Below, one piece after another: positions 35,294 to 46,300 of a stretch of 64,000 nt of DNA (position 1 is the stretch's first letter; each line of letters starts with the position of its first letter). The position numbers were made by a program, and so were the translations under genes. The notes below the pieces were generated by a model. It was given only the letters and a program-made list of their open reading frames with translations. It made no database searches and was not told the DNA's origin. Source of the DNA: a virus; IMG/VR virus record IMGVR_UViG_3300007513_000007, positions 116,577 to 180,576 of that record; one strand, given 5' to 3'.

Positions 35294-36492
35294 CAGTACC
35301 CCTGATCCTCGCCAAGACCCGCAGCGTTGAGGCCAAGGGTCTGTCCATTAGTACCCGCCAAGGCCACCGCTCCGGGCGCGGTGTAGGCTATCGAGAGCCG
35401 AATGGGCCTACCCGAAGCGTTTTGAACGATGACGCTAACCAAAAAGGTGGTTGGATCATCCCCTTCTGCCACGTCAACGCTAACAACGCTGTACAACTGT
35501 TCCTGAAGGGTGAGGTTTTGATACTCGCGCAACTGCGACTGGACGCTCTTGACTTTCGCAAGACCCTTCTGGACGGATGCCTTGATTGTAAGGGCTGCGT
35601 CCCCAAACCTCTTCTGCCCGATGCTGTCCATAAGCCGGGTCCCATAGTTGGGGTGGAAAGGGTTTGATGCGAGAGAGGTGAGCAACATCTTCAAACAACT
35701 CTGGTAGAGGATGTCCTCGTTGTAGATGAGGACAGGCTGCCCCAAGGCATTGAAGCGGTAGTCATTCTCTACATACGTTGCGTTGCAGCGAGGGCACCTT
35801 TCTGGGGTTGAGACATAGCTGATTTTGAAGGTGCAGTGCCCTTTGATGGGGACTTGGAACACGGGGTATCTGCTAACCGCTGTGAGTGCGTTAGCCAGTT
35901 GAGGGCTGGGGTAGGTTTCCCGCTGCGTATGCAGCTTCCAGGGCGGGTAAAGCATCTTGCCTCGCGCACCTTTTTGAATCTCCCATCCCAAGGCATCCGC
36001 ACCATCCCCTCCCACACGGAGGAATGATTCCGCTCCAATGGAGGCACTATCCAACAACCTTACAGCACCGTTGTAAGAGCCGACGGCCACTACCTCATCT
36101 ACATTGGCAGATCGGATAGCCTTCAGAACATCCTTCAAAGATACGTTGTCTCCTTCAGGAAGGCGCACTTCAAAAGACCCTTTGCTTGCCGTGATGGTAA
36201 GCAGGTTTGCATCCGGTCCTGACAAGTTGGAGCAGGTCTGGATTTGGAAGGGGGCGCTCCTGCTTCCAGTGAGAAGGGCTTGGCTGTAAAAGCCAGTGTT
36301 GGGGATGTAGTATTTGTCATCCACAAGGATCTGGACTGAATCCTGGCTTGCCACAGGCGCTTTCGTCCCTAATGAGCGCCTGTCACGAGACAGGTAGGTA
36401 GGCTCTTCAAGGATTAGATGGCTGCATGGCCAGCCGATTCGGAACTCGTAGGACACTGGACCTCCGACGGTCGTCGCCAATAGGCAGGGCAC
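35293..36492 (-). CDS. gp25-like baseplate wedge protein fused to an N-terminal extension with a Cys cluster, 399 aa
   Basis: Residues about 258-372 are the gp25/gpW fold: LYQSCLKMLLTSLASNPFHP, YGTRLMDSIGQKRF, SVQKGLAKVKSVQSQLRE, YSVVSVDVAEGDD and the IVQNASGRPIRLSI strand. gp25 joins sheath, hub and wedge in contractile systems. Family members are usually about 100-150 residues, so the first 255 residues are extra. They hold a hook-like module (SFEVRLPEGDN, ADALGWEIQ; 103-172) and a C220-C233-x-x-C236 cluster (CPRCNATY) that could bind zinc. The start is GTG at 36492, six bases from the upstream stop; an alternative GTG at codon 14 (VSYEFRIGWP) lies behind a good GGAGGT and may be the true start. 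Confidence 0.85.
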   Translation of the reverse strand: MPCLLATTVGGPVSYEFRIGWPCSHLILEEPTYLSRDRRSLGTKAPVASQDSVQILVDDKYYIPNTGFYSQALLTGSRSAPFQIQTCSNLSGPDANLLTITASKGSFEVRLPEGDNVSLKDVLKAIRSANVDEVVAVGSYNGAVRLLDSASIGAESFLRVGGDGADALGWEIQKGARGKMLYPPWKLHTQRETYPSPQLANALTAVSRYPVFQVPIKGHCTFKISYVSTPERCPRCNATYVENDYRFNALGQPVLIYNEDILYQSCLKMLLTSLASNPFHPNYGTRLMDSIGQKRFGDAALTIKASVQKGLAKVKSVQSQLREYQNLTLQEQLYSVVSVDVAEGDDPTTFLVSVIVQNASGRPIRLSIAYTAPGAVALAGTNGQTLGLNAAGLGEDQGY

Positions 36493-36495
36493 CGC

Positions 36496-37347
36496 CTACA
36501 AGCTGTTATCCCCTTCCCCATCGGCGTCGTCCAAAAGCGTCGGGTGAAAGGCAAGACCTTCCGTATTGACGGAATCTTCGTTGGCCGTCACGATGTTTGT
36601 GGAATCATCTTCGTCCATCGTGAAGAAGATGCTATCCATACGGGCAACCAACTGCGCTGTTGTGGCGGTGGGGTCAAACAAGACCTCGGAAAAGGGTAGG
36701 TTCCCCACAGCGGTGGCTTGGCCGCCCGCCTGGGAAAGCCATTCAAGCTCCTCCTGCAACTGCTCGACCAAATCACACTGCTTGAGTATCCGTCGCTCAA
36801 GGTCCGTGAACCGATAGGCAAGCTCCTGTTTGTAAGGCGCACGCAACCTGTGCATGGTGGTGACGTCACCGGGATCTTCGGGAGCAGAAGGACCACCCTT
36901 CCGACCCCACTTGTAAAGATCAACAGTCGAATCACCTTGCTGGGGTTTGGATGCGTCAAAGGGACCCCACGCAAAAGTGCCGGTTTCCAGGCTCACCAGA
37001 CCACCACCCGGCTGATTCCTGACGATCAACTCATCTTTGGTCGAGAGGCCCGTCCGGGGGTTGAGGAACATGGAGATGTCAAACGGGTTGCCCCCCAAGG
37101 AAACGTAAGCCAGCATCAGCTTACCTATTGCCGACTGGTTGGAACTCACGGATAGAAGGCGGCGTTGGTTAGTGGCGTGGCCTGCCTCATCCTTGTTCCA
37201 GAACAAGTTCACTTCTCCGATCCGCTCTATCTGTGAACGGATCGCCCTTTCACGGGAAGACAGTTGACGCCGACCCTCCAACGCGAAGGCACGGCACGTC
37301 ACCCACTGGGTACGCCTAAAGGATGCTCCGAAGGCCCAGAACCCCAT
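36496..37347 (-). CDS. Structural protein of the baseplate operon, 283 aa
   Basis: I do not recognise the family. The first 50 residues are basic (RRTQWVTCRAFALEGRRQL; RERAIRSQIERIGEVNLFW). A middle region (KLMLAYVSLGGNPFDISMF; PGGGLVSLETGTFAWGPFD) is followed by a long helix (RFTDLERRILKQCDLVEQLQ) that may form a coiled coil, and an acidic tail (DDADGEGDNSL). Its ATG overlaps the upstream stop by one base and its stop lies three bases before the gp25-like start. It is therefore very likely a baseplate component made in step with gp25, perhaps a wedge connector. Confidence 0.75.
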   Translation of the reverse strand: MGFWAFGASFRRTQWVTCRAFALEGRRQLSSRERAIRSQIERIGEVNLFWNKDEAGHATNQRRLLSVSSNQSAIGKLMLAYVSLGGNPFDISMFLNPRTGLSTKDELIVRNQPGGGLVSLETGTFAWGPFDASKPQQGDSTVDLYKWGRKGGPSAPEDPGDVTTMHRLRAPYKQELAYRFTDLERRILKQCDLVEQLQEELEWLSQAGGQATAVGNLPFSEVLFDPTATTAQLVARMDSIFFTMDEDDSTNIVTANEDSVNTEGLAFHPTLLDDADGEGDNSL

Positions 37348-40088
37348 CAGTCATCTCCCCCGCCACCCATGATGGCAGCGAGAAGCTCCAGGAGGATCAA
37401 CGGAAGGCCACCAGCCGCAATAACCATCCCTCCCCCGTAAGCACTTCTGTCGTCCTCTGGCTTATCCGTAGCCATCACAAGGCCCTGAAGCAGCCCGTCA
37501 GTCCCGTTCTCTACCAGGATCAGCCCCGAGCAGGAGGGGAGGGCGAACATATCGATCATCCTCAAGAGGGACCGGATGTACTGGATGAGCATTTGAAGCT
37601 GGTAGATGCGCTTCTGGATGCCTTCGATATACCGGATGATTTCATCAACCAGTCCCTGGAGGCCATCCAGGATAGCCATGAGGAACCTTTCAATCTTGTC
37701 CAGAATCTCGTTCACAGGCGCGAGAGCTTTGTCGAAGGGGCGTACCGCAATCCAGCCTCCTGCGCTGCTGGGCATCATCCGGCCTTGCATGAACAAGATA
37801 GTCTCTGCGCTGTACATGACCTCATCTGGGAGCACGTTACAGATGTAGTCAGCCTTGACGCCGCTGGGAGTGCCTCCGTAAACCACGGGGATGGTTGAAG
37901 GCGCACTGGACGCCATAGCGTTGAGTGTTTGGTTGGGGTCTGGAATAAAGAGAGGACCCGGATCAAACTCCAACTCAGTGCCGTCAGCAACTCCCGGCGA
38001 AGATGTAAGCGTTCTGGGACGGTCAGTAGAGGACCATGCTTCCATCCGGTTCGGGTTGTCTGGACCCCAAGGAATCGCCGCCAGATTCCCGGCAACGCCT
38101 TTGGCGGCCTCTGTGAACGCCTCCTTTGCCACGTCGTTGGTTTTCCTCTGATACCCCACGCTCTCCAAGATGGTGTTGGAGGGGTATTTGGAGTCAATAT
38201 CTGACCACTTGAACTCAAGCAGGTCCTTGGCCAAGTCCTCAACCACGCTGATAAAGTTTTCAGAGGGGTTGATCCTACGGTAAGCCGCACCTGCCCACGC
38301 AATAGCGTTGCGAAGCACTTGTGCGCGGAAGCCTTTAGGATTCTTTCCCCTGTACAGAGGCATCAGGTAGTTCTTATTTTCTGTGAGCTTCGGCCCAAAC
38401 CCGCACTTTTGCTGCACCTGCATGGCAGCATTGCCCAGGGGGTTGATGGCTGCGTATCTGCTTGCGTCATTGAAAGCGTAGGCCGAGTCCGCAGTGAACT
38501 CACCCTTCTCCATGCCAGGGAAGTTGCTTACCAACTGGGCCGTCACGAAAGCGGCGGTGAGGGCTTCGATGTAGGCCATCGAACTGTCGGTTGGAAAGGT
38601 AAGCTCTACGGGGGCCGATACGGGGCCGATGTCCAGAGAAGATGCCCCATCTGGGTTAGGTTCTGGGGCCGATCCTTGGTCTCCTGGGTCCGAGGGAGGT
38701 GCCCACCTACCGGGGCCATACGGGGCAAAGGAGGTAGGCGTATCTGCCCTTGCAAGAGCGTCCTGTGAAAAGTTCCACAACCGATAGTCCTGCTCACCCA
38801 TCTTCGTGGGGGCGACCATAGGCGACGAAGGACTACCCAAATCCTGGTAAACGGACTTGCCCAAAGCACGCACACGAACGTAGTAGGTCGGGTTCTCTGC
38901 ATCTACCAACTTCACCGTCCCGTCGGAGTTGGTCTCTACGGTTGCGTGAACGGGCATCTCGGATTTCTTCAACATGATGGTGAAGGTGCCGCCGCCAAGG
39001 ATTTTACTGATAGCTGTGTTGCTGACGAGCCAAGCCTTCCCGAAATAAGTCTTCTCCCCGTCCTTCATCACGCAAGGGGGGATCCACGGATCGTTCGGAC
39101 TCATCGTAAAAAACATGCAGGTCGGGGAACCCCCCATCCACGGGGACCCGTCCGGGTCTACGAAGGTGCCGTAAGTGGAGGTGGTATCCGTGCCCTGGTA
39201 CTCGGTATAGCCGCCCGCCTGAACGAGATCCCCAAACCCAACAGTGTCCATCGGGCTGTAGCAACGGAGAAGCCCTCCAGAAGCCGGGTCAAGAGAGTTT
39301 GCGAACCACCAACCATCCCCTGTTGCCTTGGGGTAGCAGCCCAAGGCGGTGAACCCGTCCCGGAAAGTGCTCACTTCGACAAGGAAGGCGCGTGGGGCAG
39401 CGTAGCTTGTGCCCGGTAGGCCGCCCGTAGGGGTAGGCAACGACCAAGATATAACAGCCTCTTCAGGAACCGACCCGCTTCCCGCCAGTGCGTCACCGAG
39501 CGCCTTGAAAGCGGCCATTCCAGCCCCCTCCGTACCATAAGACACTGTGGGGGTGGAGCATCTGGGCAAAGGGTTAGTCTTCGTGGCGGGCATCCCTTTG
39601 AAGAAGTTGATGATCTTCATGATGAGCCGGATCAGGTCATCAATGTCCTGTCCAGAAATGTAGAAGAAGGCAGCCACCGCCGCCGAAGACGAGGACCAGT
39701 CGGGACGGTCAGGGTCTGACCGGTCCACCAGTCGGCTAATCATCCTGGTCTGGTATGCCGTGAAACCGCCCCTCAAGTCCTTGAAGCGGTTGCTGAACTT
39801 GAACAGGTGATGGTCTCCGTGGATATACAAGCCCAGTTGTCGAAGATCATTGATGATGTTCCTGATCTCTTCGATGATGGCTTCGATGATGGCGCGGATG
39901 GGGTCCAGCAAGCCAATCAAGAACGCCTTGATGATGTTCAGGATGAACTGGACAATGTTCAGGATGAGCAGCAGGGCTTCGAGAACCGAATCAATGGCCT
40001 CGATGATGGGCCGGATGGGTTCCAGTAGCTTGCTCAAATCAGGCTGTACTGTAAGCCACCCCGCCTCTCCGCTGCCGCCTTCAGACAT
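37347..40088 (-). CDS. Baseplate/tail structural protein with amphipathic helices at both ends, 913 aa
   Basis: Family not recognised. Residues about 18-85 are nearly continuous amphipathic or hydrophobic helix with Ile/Leu in 3-4 and 11-residue spacing (IRPIIEAIDSVLEALLLIL; DPIRAIIEAIIEEIRNII). A mirror-like region lies at about 790-855 (NEILDKIERFLMAILDGL; IIRYIEGIQKRIYQLQMLI). The last residues are hydrophobic (VIAAGGLPLILLELLAAIMG) with a GGGGDD end. Between them is a globular beta/alpha body (about 110-780). There is no signal peptide. The helices may form a trimeric or hexameric coiled bundle, or contact membrane during injection; neither is shown. Gap to the upstream gene is three bases, overlap with the downstream gene one base. 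Confidence 0.8.
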   Translation of the reverse strand: MSEGGSGEAGWLTVQPDLSKLLEPIRPIIEAIDSVLEALLLILNIVQFILNIIKAFLIGLLDPIRAIIEAIIEEIRNIINDLRQLGLYIHGDHHLFKFSNRFKDLRGGFTAYQTRMISRLVDRSDPDRPDWSSSSAAVAAFFYISGQDIDDLIRLIMKIINFFKGMPATKTNPLPRCSTPTVSYGTEGAGMAAFKALGDALAGSGSVPEEAVISWSLPTPTGGLPGTSYAAPRAFLVEVSTFRDGFTALGCYPKATGDGWWFANSLDPASGGLLRCYSPMDTVGFGDLVQAGGYTEYQGTDTTSTYGTFVDPDGSPWMGGSPTCMFFTMSPNDPWIPPCVMKDGEKTYFGKAWLVSNTAISKILGGGTFTIMLKKSEMPVHATVETNSDGTVKLVDAENPTYYVRVRALGKSVYQDLGSPSSPMVAPTKMGEQDYRLWNFSQDALARADTPTSFAPYGPGRWAPPSDPGDQGSAPEPNPDGASSLDIGPVSAPVELTFPTDSSMAYIEALTAAFVTAQLVSNFPGMEKGEFTADSAYAFNDASRYAAINPLGNAAMQVQQKCGFGPKLTENKNYLMPLYRGKNPKGFRAQVLRNAIAWAGAAYRRINPSENFISVVEDLAKDLLEFKWSDIDSKYPSNTILESVGYQRKTNDVAKEAFTEAAKGVAGNLAAIPWGPDNPNRMEAWSSTDRPRTLTSSPGVADGTELEFDPGPLFIPDPNQTLNAMASSAPSTIPVVYGGTPSGVKADYICNVLPDEVMYSAETILFMQGRMMPSSAGGWIAVRPFDKALAPVNEILDKIERFLMAILDGLQGLVDEIIRYIEGIQKRIYQLQMLIQYIRSLLRMIDMFALPSCSGLILVENGTDGLLQGLVMATDKPEDDRSAYGGGMVIAAGGLPLILLELLAAIMGGGGDD

Positions 40089-40091
40089 AAC

Positions 40092-40328
40092 TCACGCCCC
40101 GCCGCCGTTCTTCAGCCTTTGGAGAGCGATATGTAGCTGGGCCATCTCGGCATGGTCTCGCTCGACCTGCTGCTCAAGAAGCACAGCGACCTTTCCGAGA
40201 GCTTCTTTCTGCCTCTCCAGAATAGGGCTTTTGACTTCTTTTTCCTCAACATCAGTCCAACCCCCGACGTTGATGCCTTTCGAGCGCAGTTGCTCTCGCA
40301 TCCTTTTGATGTCGTCTTCTACTGACAT
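40092..40328 (-). CDS. Small charged helical protein, 78 aa
   Basis: ATG at 40328 with GGAG seven bases upstream. The product is almost entirely helical and charged (DDIKRMREQLRSKGINVGGW; ERQKEALGKVAVLLEQQVER) with a coiled-coil-like second half and a Gly/Ala end. Family unknown. Its place between the giant gene (41 bases) and the 913-aa gene (3 bases) suggests a small assembly or clamp protein of the baseplate. The 41-base gap upstream (40329-40369) shows only the ribosome site. Confidence 0.75.
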   Translation of the reverse strand: MSVEDDIKRMREQLRSKGINVGGWTDVEEKEVKSPILERQKEALGKVAVLLEQQVERDHAEMAQLHIALQRLKNGGGA

Positions 40329-40369
40329 TGGCGTCTCCTACCCGAAAGGCCCTACATACACTTTACCGG

Positions 40370-43300
40370 TCACTTGTTCTTGAGGGCTTTCTTCTGCTTC
40401 ACAAGGATCTTCTCTTTCACCAACTTCCGGCCAAGCCGCCTTTCAGCCCTGTCTGCGATTTGAATAGACCCATCCCCCCAATCAGCCCGGAACTGAATCC
40501 AGGAGTACCGGATTCCCCGAAAGTCATCATCATTGGAGAGGACGTCGTCCAAGAGGTCCGGGAGGACCGGGCGGCCTTCCCCGGTAGAGAAGCTGGCATA
40601 GAAATCAGGGCCACCGGTCGGCTCTGAATCAAGTCGCATATCCATGATCCAGAACCTACGGTCCAGCAACGAAAGGCAATCTTGGTTGCTGGCAAAGGGC
40701 TGGTACTCGGTCAGCCCTGTCAGGCTCTTGTACAAAGCGTTGTAGATAAGACCCACTCCGTCAGAGGTGTCTCCCGGAGTTCCCAAATCATCAATGTGTT
40801 CGTCCCGCTGGAAAACGTAGTAGGAGCCGCCTCGGTAGTTGTCCCACCACTCGTGGATTTCTTCGATCCACGACAGCATACGTTCCCGCATGAACAAAAC
40901 GAGTTCGGCAGCCTCATCCGAAAATACGGGGGAGGGCCGGATGATCTTGTATCCAAAGGGGGCGATGCTGTTGTAACGATTGTAGACCCCTCCAGGGAAA
41001 TCGTAAGGGCGCTTGGCAAAGGAGGGGTCAGCCGGGTCCTCGACGTAGGAGGTGTGCCGCAACATTTGCTGCCCCTCTTCTCCTGGAACGGGTCCGGGTT
41101 CGCCTATCGACCCTTTGACTTGGGGGAGGACAACGTATCCGTTTGCAGGCGGGTCAGACCCAAAGATCACGTCGCTTGACGAGTCATCGCCACCACCTGC
41201 AAACCGGCAAGTACCGTCCACCTGCAAACGGCCTGTAGTAGAGTCCTCGTCCCCCAATACCCGGTAGAATCCCCGGTTATCATCAAGGATGGCAGGTCCC
41301 CCCTGCATCCAAGAGCCATCCAGCCGCTCCTCAATACTCGTATCCCCCATCGGGCGCTTTGCATACTCGGCGGGGTCGTACAAGCTGGTACGCCTCAAAG
41401 GATCTTGCCCTGCGGGGTCGATGATAAGGTAGTCACCCTTTTGGACTCCCAGCGCCTCCCATGCGCCAGCCCCTGAAACATCAGAGTCTCGGAGGGTGTT
41501 TTCCCTATCCACGAAGCCACCCGTAGTGTTTACATCGGCGGGGTTGTAAACCACCTCCCTTTCGTAAACCACCTCATCAGTCAGGTACTCCAGAAGTTGC
41601 TCGTTAGACTGTTCATGAGGAACCGGAGCTTGTTGGAGGTAGACCTCAAAGTACGATCCGATGTCCGGGGCTGCGTCACCCCCGGACATGCCGGGATACT
41701 TCAGAATCAAGGAGTTGGACGTGAGGACCCTGTCGATCTCGACAGTCTCCAGCAGGCTTCCATCAGAGTCGATGACGCGAAGCATGTCTCCAGGATGGAT
41801 GTTTACGGCAGGGTCGTTGAAGTCGCCCACGTTCGTAGCTGTTCCGTCAGCCCACACACTTGTATCAGCAGTGTAGGTGCGTGTGGCAGCATCATAAGAA
41901 CTGACCGCACCCCGGCGAATCTCATACACCAACTTCAAACGGTCAATATCAGCAACAACCCTGTCTTGGATTTCATGCCACCTGCGAATACGCCGCACAA
42001 AGAACGAGGCTCTCTCCGAAGGCATAAACGCTGAAGTAAAGTCGCTGCTGTTCCGTGGGCCAATGTTCTCGTAGTCCGTGATGGTGTGGTCAGCGTCCAC
42101 AACGTGAGGGAAGGACTGAAGCAGGCTCTTGGCTGTTCTCGGGAAGGACGGCTCCAGGATAAGCCCCGCCACCCCGGAGAAGCCCTTATGGTCCTCTCCG
42201 TCATCGGCCAAGTCATCCCCTGTCCAGAAGAAAAGCCCAGGAAGCACACAGGTGAGGTTGTGGTCGTAAGTGTAGACCGCAGCAGGGTCCACCACCAAAG
42301 CACCGGTCAAATCAAACTGAATCTCGTTCCATTGAGGATCTACCGCATTGTTCTGGATATGGCTGATGTCAATGTAGGTGGCGACCCCTTCAATCTCATT
42401 GTCGGCTGCCTCATTGCGCCACAAAACCGGGGCCTTCAGGTCGGCCTGGAATGTCGCCGGATCAACAGGAACAGGAACCCGGACACCCAACACGGTGTCA
42501 ACGATGGCCCCCGTGTGGACAATCTCACTCAAGTCAGAGTCCCACAGCACCACCCGGCCCGTGTTCTCGGGGGAGACATTGGCGGGATCGGGAAGGTTGT
42601 TGGTGTTCCGCATGGAAATCCACCGGAATCCCGCACAAACATTCGCACCGTGCTTGTCGGCAGGGGCACCTTGGAAGTTGTTATCTGGCAGCGACCTGAC
42701 AACCCCGTGGGAGTCTGTGTAAGTACCGAAGGAGCCGATGGGAAGGTACTGCATCCCCGAGAGCTTCTGGCCCACTGCAAGCACGTCCTCAAACATGTCC
42801 CAGCTATTGGTAGGGGAGAGAGGGTCAAGCATGTCCCCCTGCGCGTTTTCGGGGGGATTCAAGACGCCGTACTGGAGGTGGAACTCGGAGTTACCGTCGG
42901 CATCCGTGAAGACCCCTGTGTACTGGACCTTGTACACGCAATCCTTGTCGATCTCATAGCCTGCCGGGAGCAGGACAGAATAAGCCGACTTGAGGACCAG
43001 ATAAAGCTGCCCCGACGCCGGGAACGCATGGCCTGTTGGGGAGTAGTACACCGATGGGAGGGCACCCTTCACAGTGATGGTGAAGGTGCTCCCTGCTGAA
43101 TCGTGGTCCCACTTGAGGACCGTAGGGAAGGGAAGCTCCAACCAGCCTTCCTGACCGGCATAGACCCCCTTTGACAGACCTCGGAGGCTGGGAGTTCCTG
43201 CGGCATTGTCTGGCTCGAAGGCGTAGCGAACGACGTAGGTGCCGCTCCTGGTACAACCAAAAAGACGGTTAGTGCCCGAGTCCCAAACGCCAGGGACTAC

Positions 43301-46300
43301 AACAATATCCCCTGATTGAACCTCTCCCACAGACCCAGCCAAAATACTCGCGCCTGTGTTTAGGATGTAAGACCTTGCCCCTTGGTAAGCCGCGTCTGTG
43401 AAGTCGTGCTCATAGTCGTAGAACGAACCCTCGCCCAGACAAATCTGGTAGTTCCCTGCACCTGTGGGGTCGTCAGTGGACAGGTCGGAGGACGGGGCAG
43501 CCGACAAGAGGATGTTCTCGATTCGAGCGGTGGCGGGCACGACTTGATCGACAATGGACTGGTTGCCCCACTCAAAGGGCATCACCCGCACACGCCCGAC
43601 CCCAACGCCTGCCCCTACGAAGGTTCCTACATAGGTTGTTCCCGCAGAAACGATGTTGTTGGGGTCTGGGCCGACTCGGCTACGGAACTTGAACCGAACA
43701 TTGTCGTTGGTCTCCTGGACCTCGTTGACGGAACTGGCGAACTGGGAACCCGGCTTCCCCATCTGGGTCTCGATGACGTTTAGGTTCAACCCCATGTCTA
43801 CGGTGGGGTTGTTGTTCGCAGGGCGGGAATCAACAGGAAGGGCCGTGGCAAAGGAGAGGCTCTCCTGAAAAGTTAGGCGATCCCCTCGGATATAAGCGTC
43901 CCTCGAACCGTAGTTGGACCCCGGAGCAGCGGGAGGGTTGAAGTAGTTCGAGGTCTGCGTGGTCATGTAGGTGTCCACGCTGATGTTGAAGTCGTAGTAG
44001 TTGTTATTGACCAGAGGACCGGCTGGCGACCCCAAGGTGGCCCCAAGCAAGGAGGCGTTCGACTCGAACATGATCTTGAACGACCCGTCCAGGTTCCAGC
44101 CGATGCCTGCCATGATCAAGTTGAGAGCACCTGCGCCCGGAATCCAAACACCATAAGCGGCAAAGGCCGACGGGTTGCGGAAAGCGAGCTTGCAGATCGT
44201 CGGGTCACCCGCAAAGTTGGGGTCCGGGTTGTAGAAGGTAACTACACAGGTGTTGAGGCCCGCCCAAGTAGCCCACGAATCTACAATCAGCTTCTGAAGG
44301 CCGCCCGTAGTGGCCGGGTAGGGGGTATCGGAGCCGTCATCCAAGACATACCTGTTGGCGGGGTTCCCCAGCCATGCTGAAGACACGTCAAACGTGATGA
44401 GGTACACCCCTGCGCTGAAAACCTCGGTGACCTGACACCCAGAGGTAGCGGCACCCGCGCCCACGTCCCAGGCCGTGTTGAAGCCGAAAACATTCTCGGC
44501 CATGTACCTGTGAGGCACTGCGAGAGGTGCGGTGAGGGCTGGGCGGCTTGCCGTCACAAAACGGGGCGGCTCGAAGTACGGGTTCGACCCTACAAGGTTA
44601 GCGGCTCCTCGAACAGCACCCACAGTGATGATGCCCTGGCCGCCTGCGGGAAGGCCGGAACTCTCCTGTGGGTCGCCAGCACCTCCGTCATCCGGGCACT
44701 CCACAAAGACAAGATCATACGGACGCAGGGAGCCAGTCAAAGTGCCTTGGACATAGGGCGTCGTGCCAGTCCAGGGCATCCAGTCTGTGTCCGAGTAAAG
44801 GGAACCTGCATAGTTAGGAGGCCCAAGAGCACCGTCGCTCCACTCTCCGATAGAGCCGTCGCTGATGAGGAACTCATCCGGGTAGACGGCCCCCCAATAC
44901 TGGTTCGGCACCTGCCCCATCCAGGTAGCTGCCGGGATGGGGTAGGTTCCAGGAGGGGCTTCTGCTTCAGCGAAGAACTCGATGCTTTGCCACACCTCGT
45001 AGAGAGCCGAAAGCTCCGTCACCGTTGTTGAGAGATAGGGGATTTGCACATCCCCTGAATCATCACGGGCCTCGCCCTTGAGGCACGGAAGCTCCAGAGG
45101 AGTTTCAGAGGTGTTGATGAACGACACCTCTGATTCAAGACAAGAAAGAGGTTTGGGAGGCTGCTGCCCCATCATCTCCTTCAAGGGGAATCCGAAGATG
45201 TCTTCAGAAGACGGGAAGCTCAAATCACGGTACTGGCTCTTCAGCCGTGCAACGGACAGATCAAACCCCATCCGGTAAGCAGACATAGCTTTTGACGAGA
45301 GGGCCATGTCCTCGATGCCAGGAGGGTCGCTCGCTGCGCTGGCCTCGTCCATTGGAAGGGCAGACCCTACAAAAGCCGTGTCGCCATACTTGGCCTCGAA
45401 GTCGCCCTCATCACTCTTCTGGATGGAGGTTCCAGCGATTGCGGTTCCATCCTGCTTGCCCAAAATAAGGATAGCGCCCCCAATCACCTCGGCCACAAAA
45501 ACAGGCGCTTTGATAGGGCTGGGCGGCGTCAGGCCAAAGAGGCTCGGGTAAGTGACAGACGTATCAAAGAGGTCGAATACCTCACCTGTCGGGATTCCGA
45601 AGCGGAGGCGCTGTCCTGCTTCAAAACCAGGAGTGGAGAGTTCAAGGCTTCCCGTTGAGAGGTCGCTCAAGCCCCCCTCAAGCTGCGTTGCAAGCTGGGC
45701 AAAGTCGGGAAAGCCCGTATTCGAGTCGATGGGGAAATCCACGAAGTCAAGAGGCGTGCAAACAAGTGTTGCAGAGCCAACTGTGGTCCCTGTCAGACCC
45801 GCAGCCGAGATGGCGTCATCGAGGTCAGGGTCGCCTTCTGGGTAGTAGGCCCAGATCCGGGCGCGAGGGTAACGGTCATTAGGAACGACCGAGACAATCC
45901 CCTCTATTGTCCCGATAGCAGGGTTTGCTATCGGCCCGATAGAACGGCCAAAGGTGCTGGCGACCTGTGCTGTAACCTCACCCGGATTGGGGCCGGGAAC
46001 ATCCTCCATGCGGGCGAAGCCGTACACTCCTGGCTCATTCGCTTCGGAGTTGGCCCCGATCCCTGGGAGCAACCGAGTGAACGCCTTGGTGCGTTGCGGG
46101 TACAGGCGAGAAAAGCGGTTCTTCTCCCACATTTTCTCGAACTTTGCGATCAACTCAATCTTCGGGAAGGGCGGGAACAGCGAGAACGAGATGGCCGTCT
46201 TCATCCTGATCATCAGGATGTCGTCCATGTCATTCTTCACCCGGCTCCGCTGAAGCTCCATGAACAACATGAGTCCAAAGGGATCAGGAGGGATGCCGCC

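Noticed and set aside
39110-39140. Minus-strand GGGGGGTTCC inside the 913-aa gene
   Set aside because: The base run matches, but 15 bases further there is TTTACG instead of YCGTA, and it lies within coding sequence.
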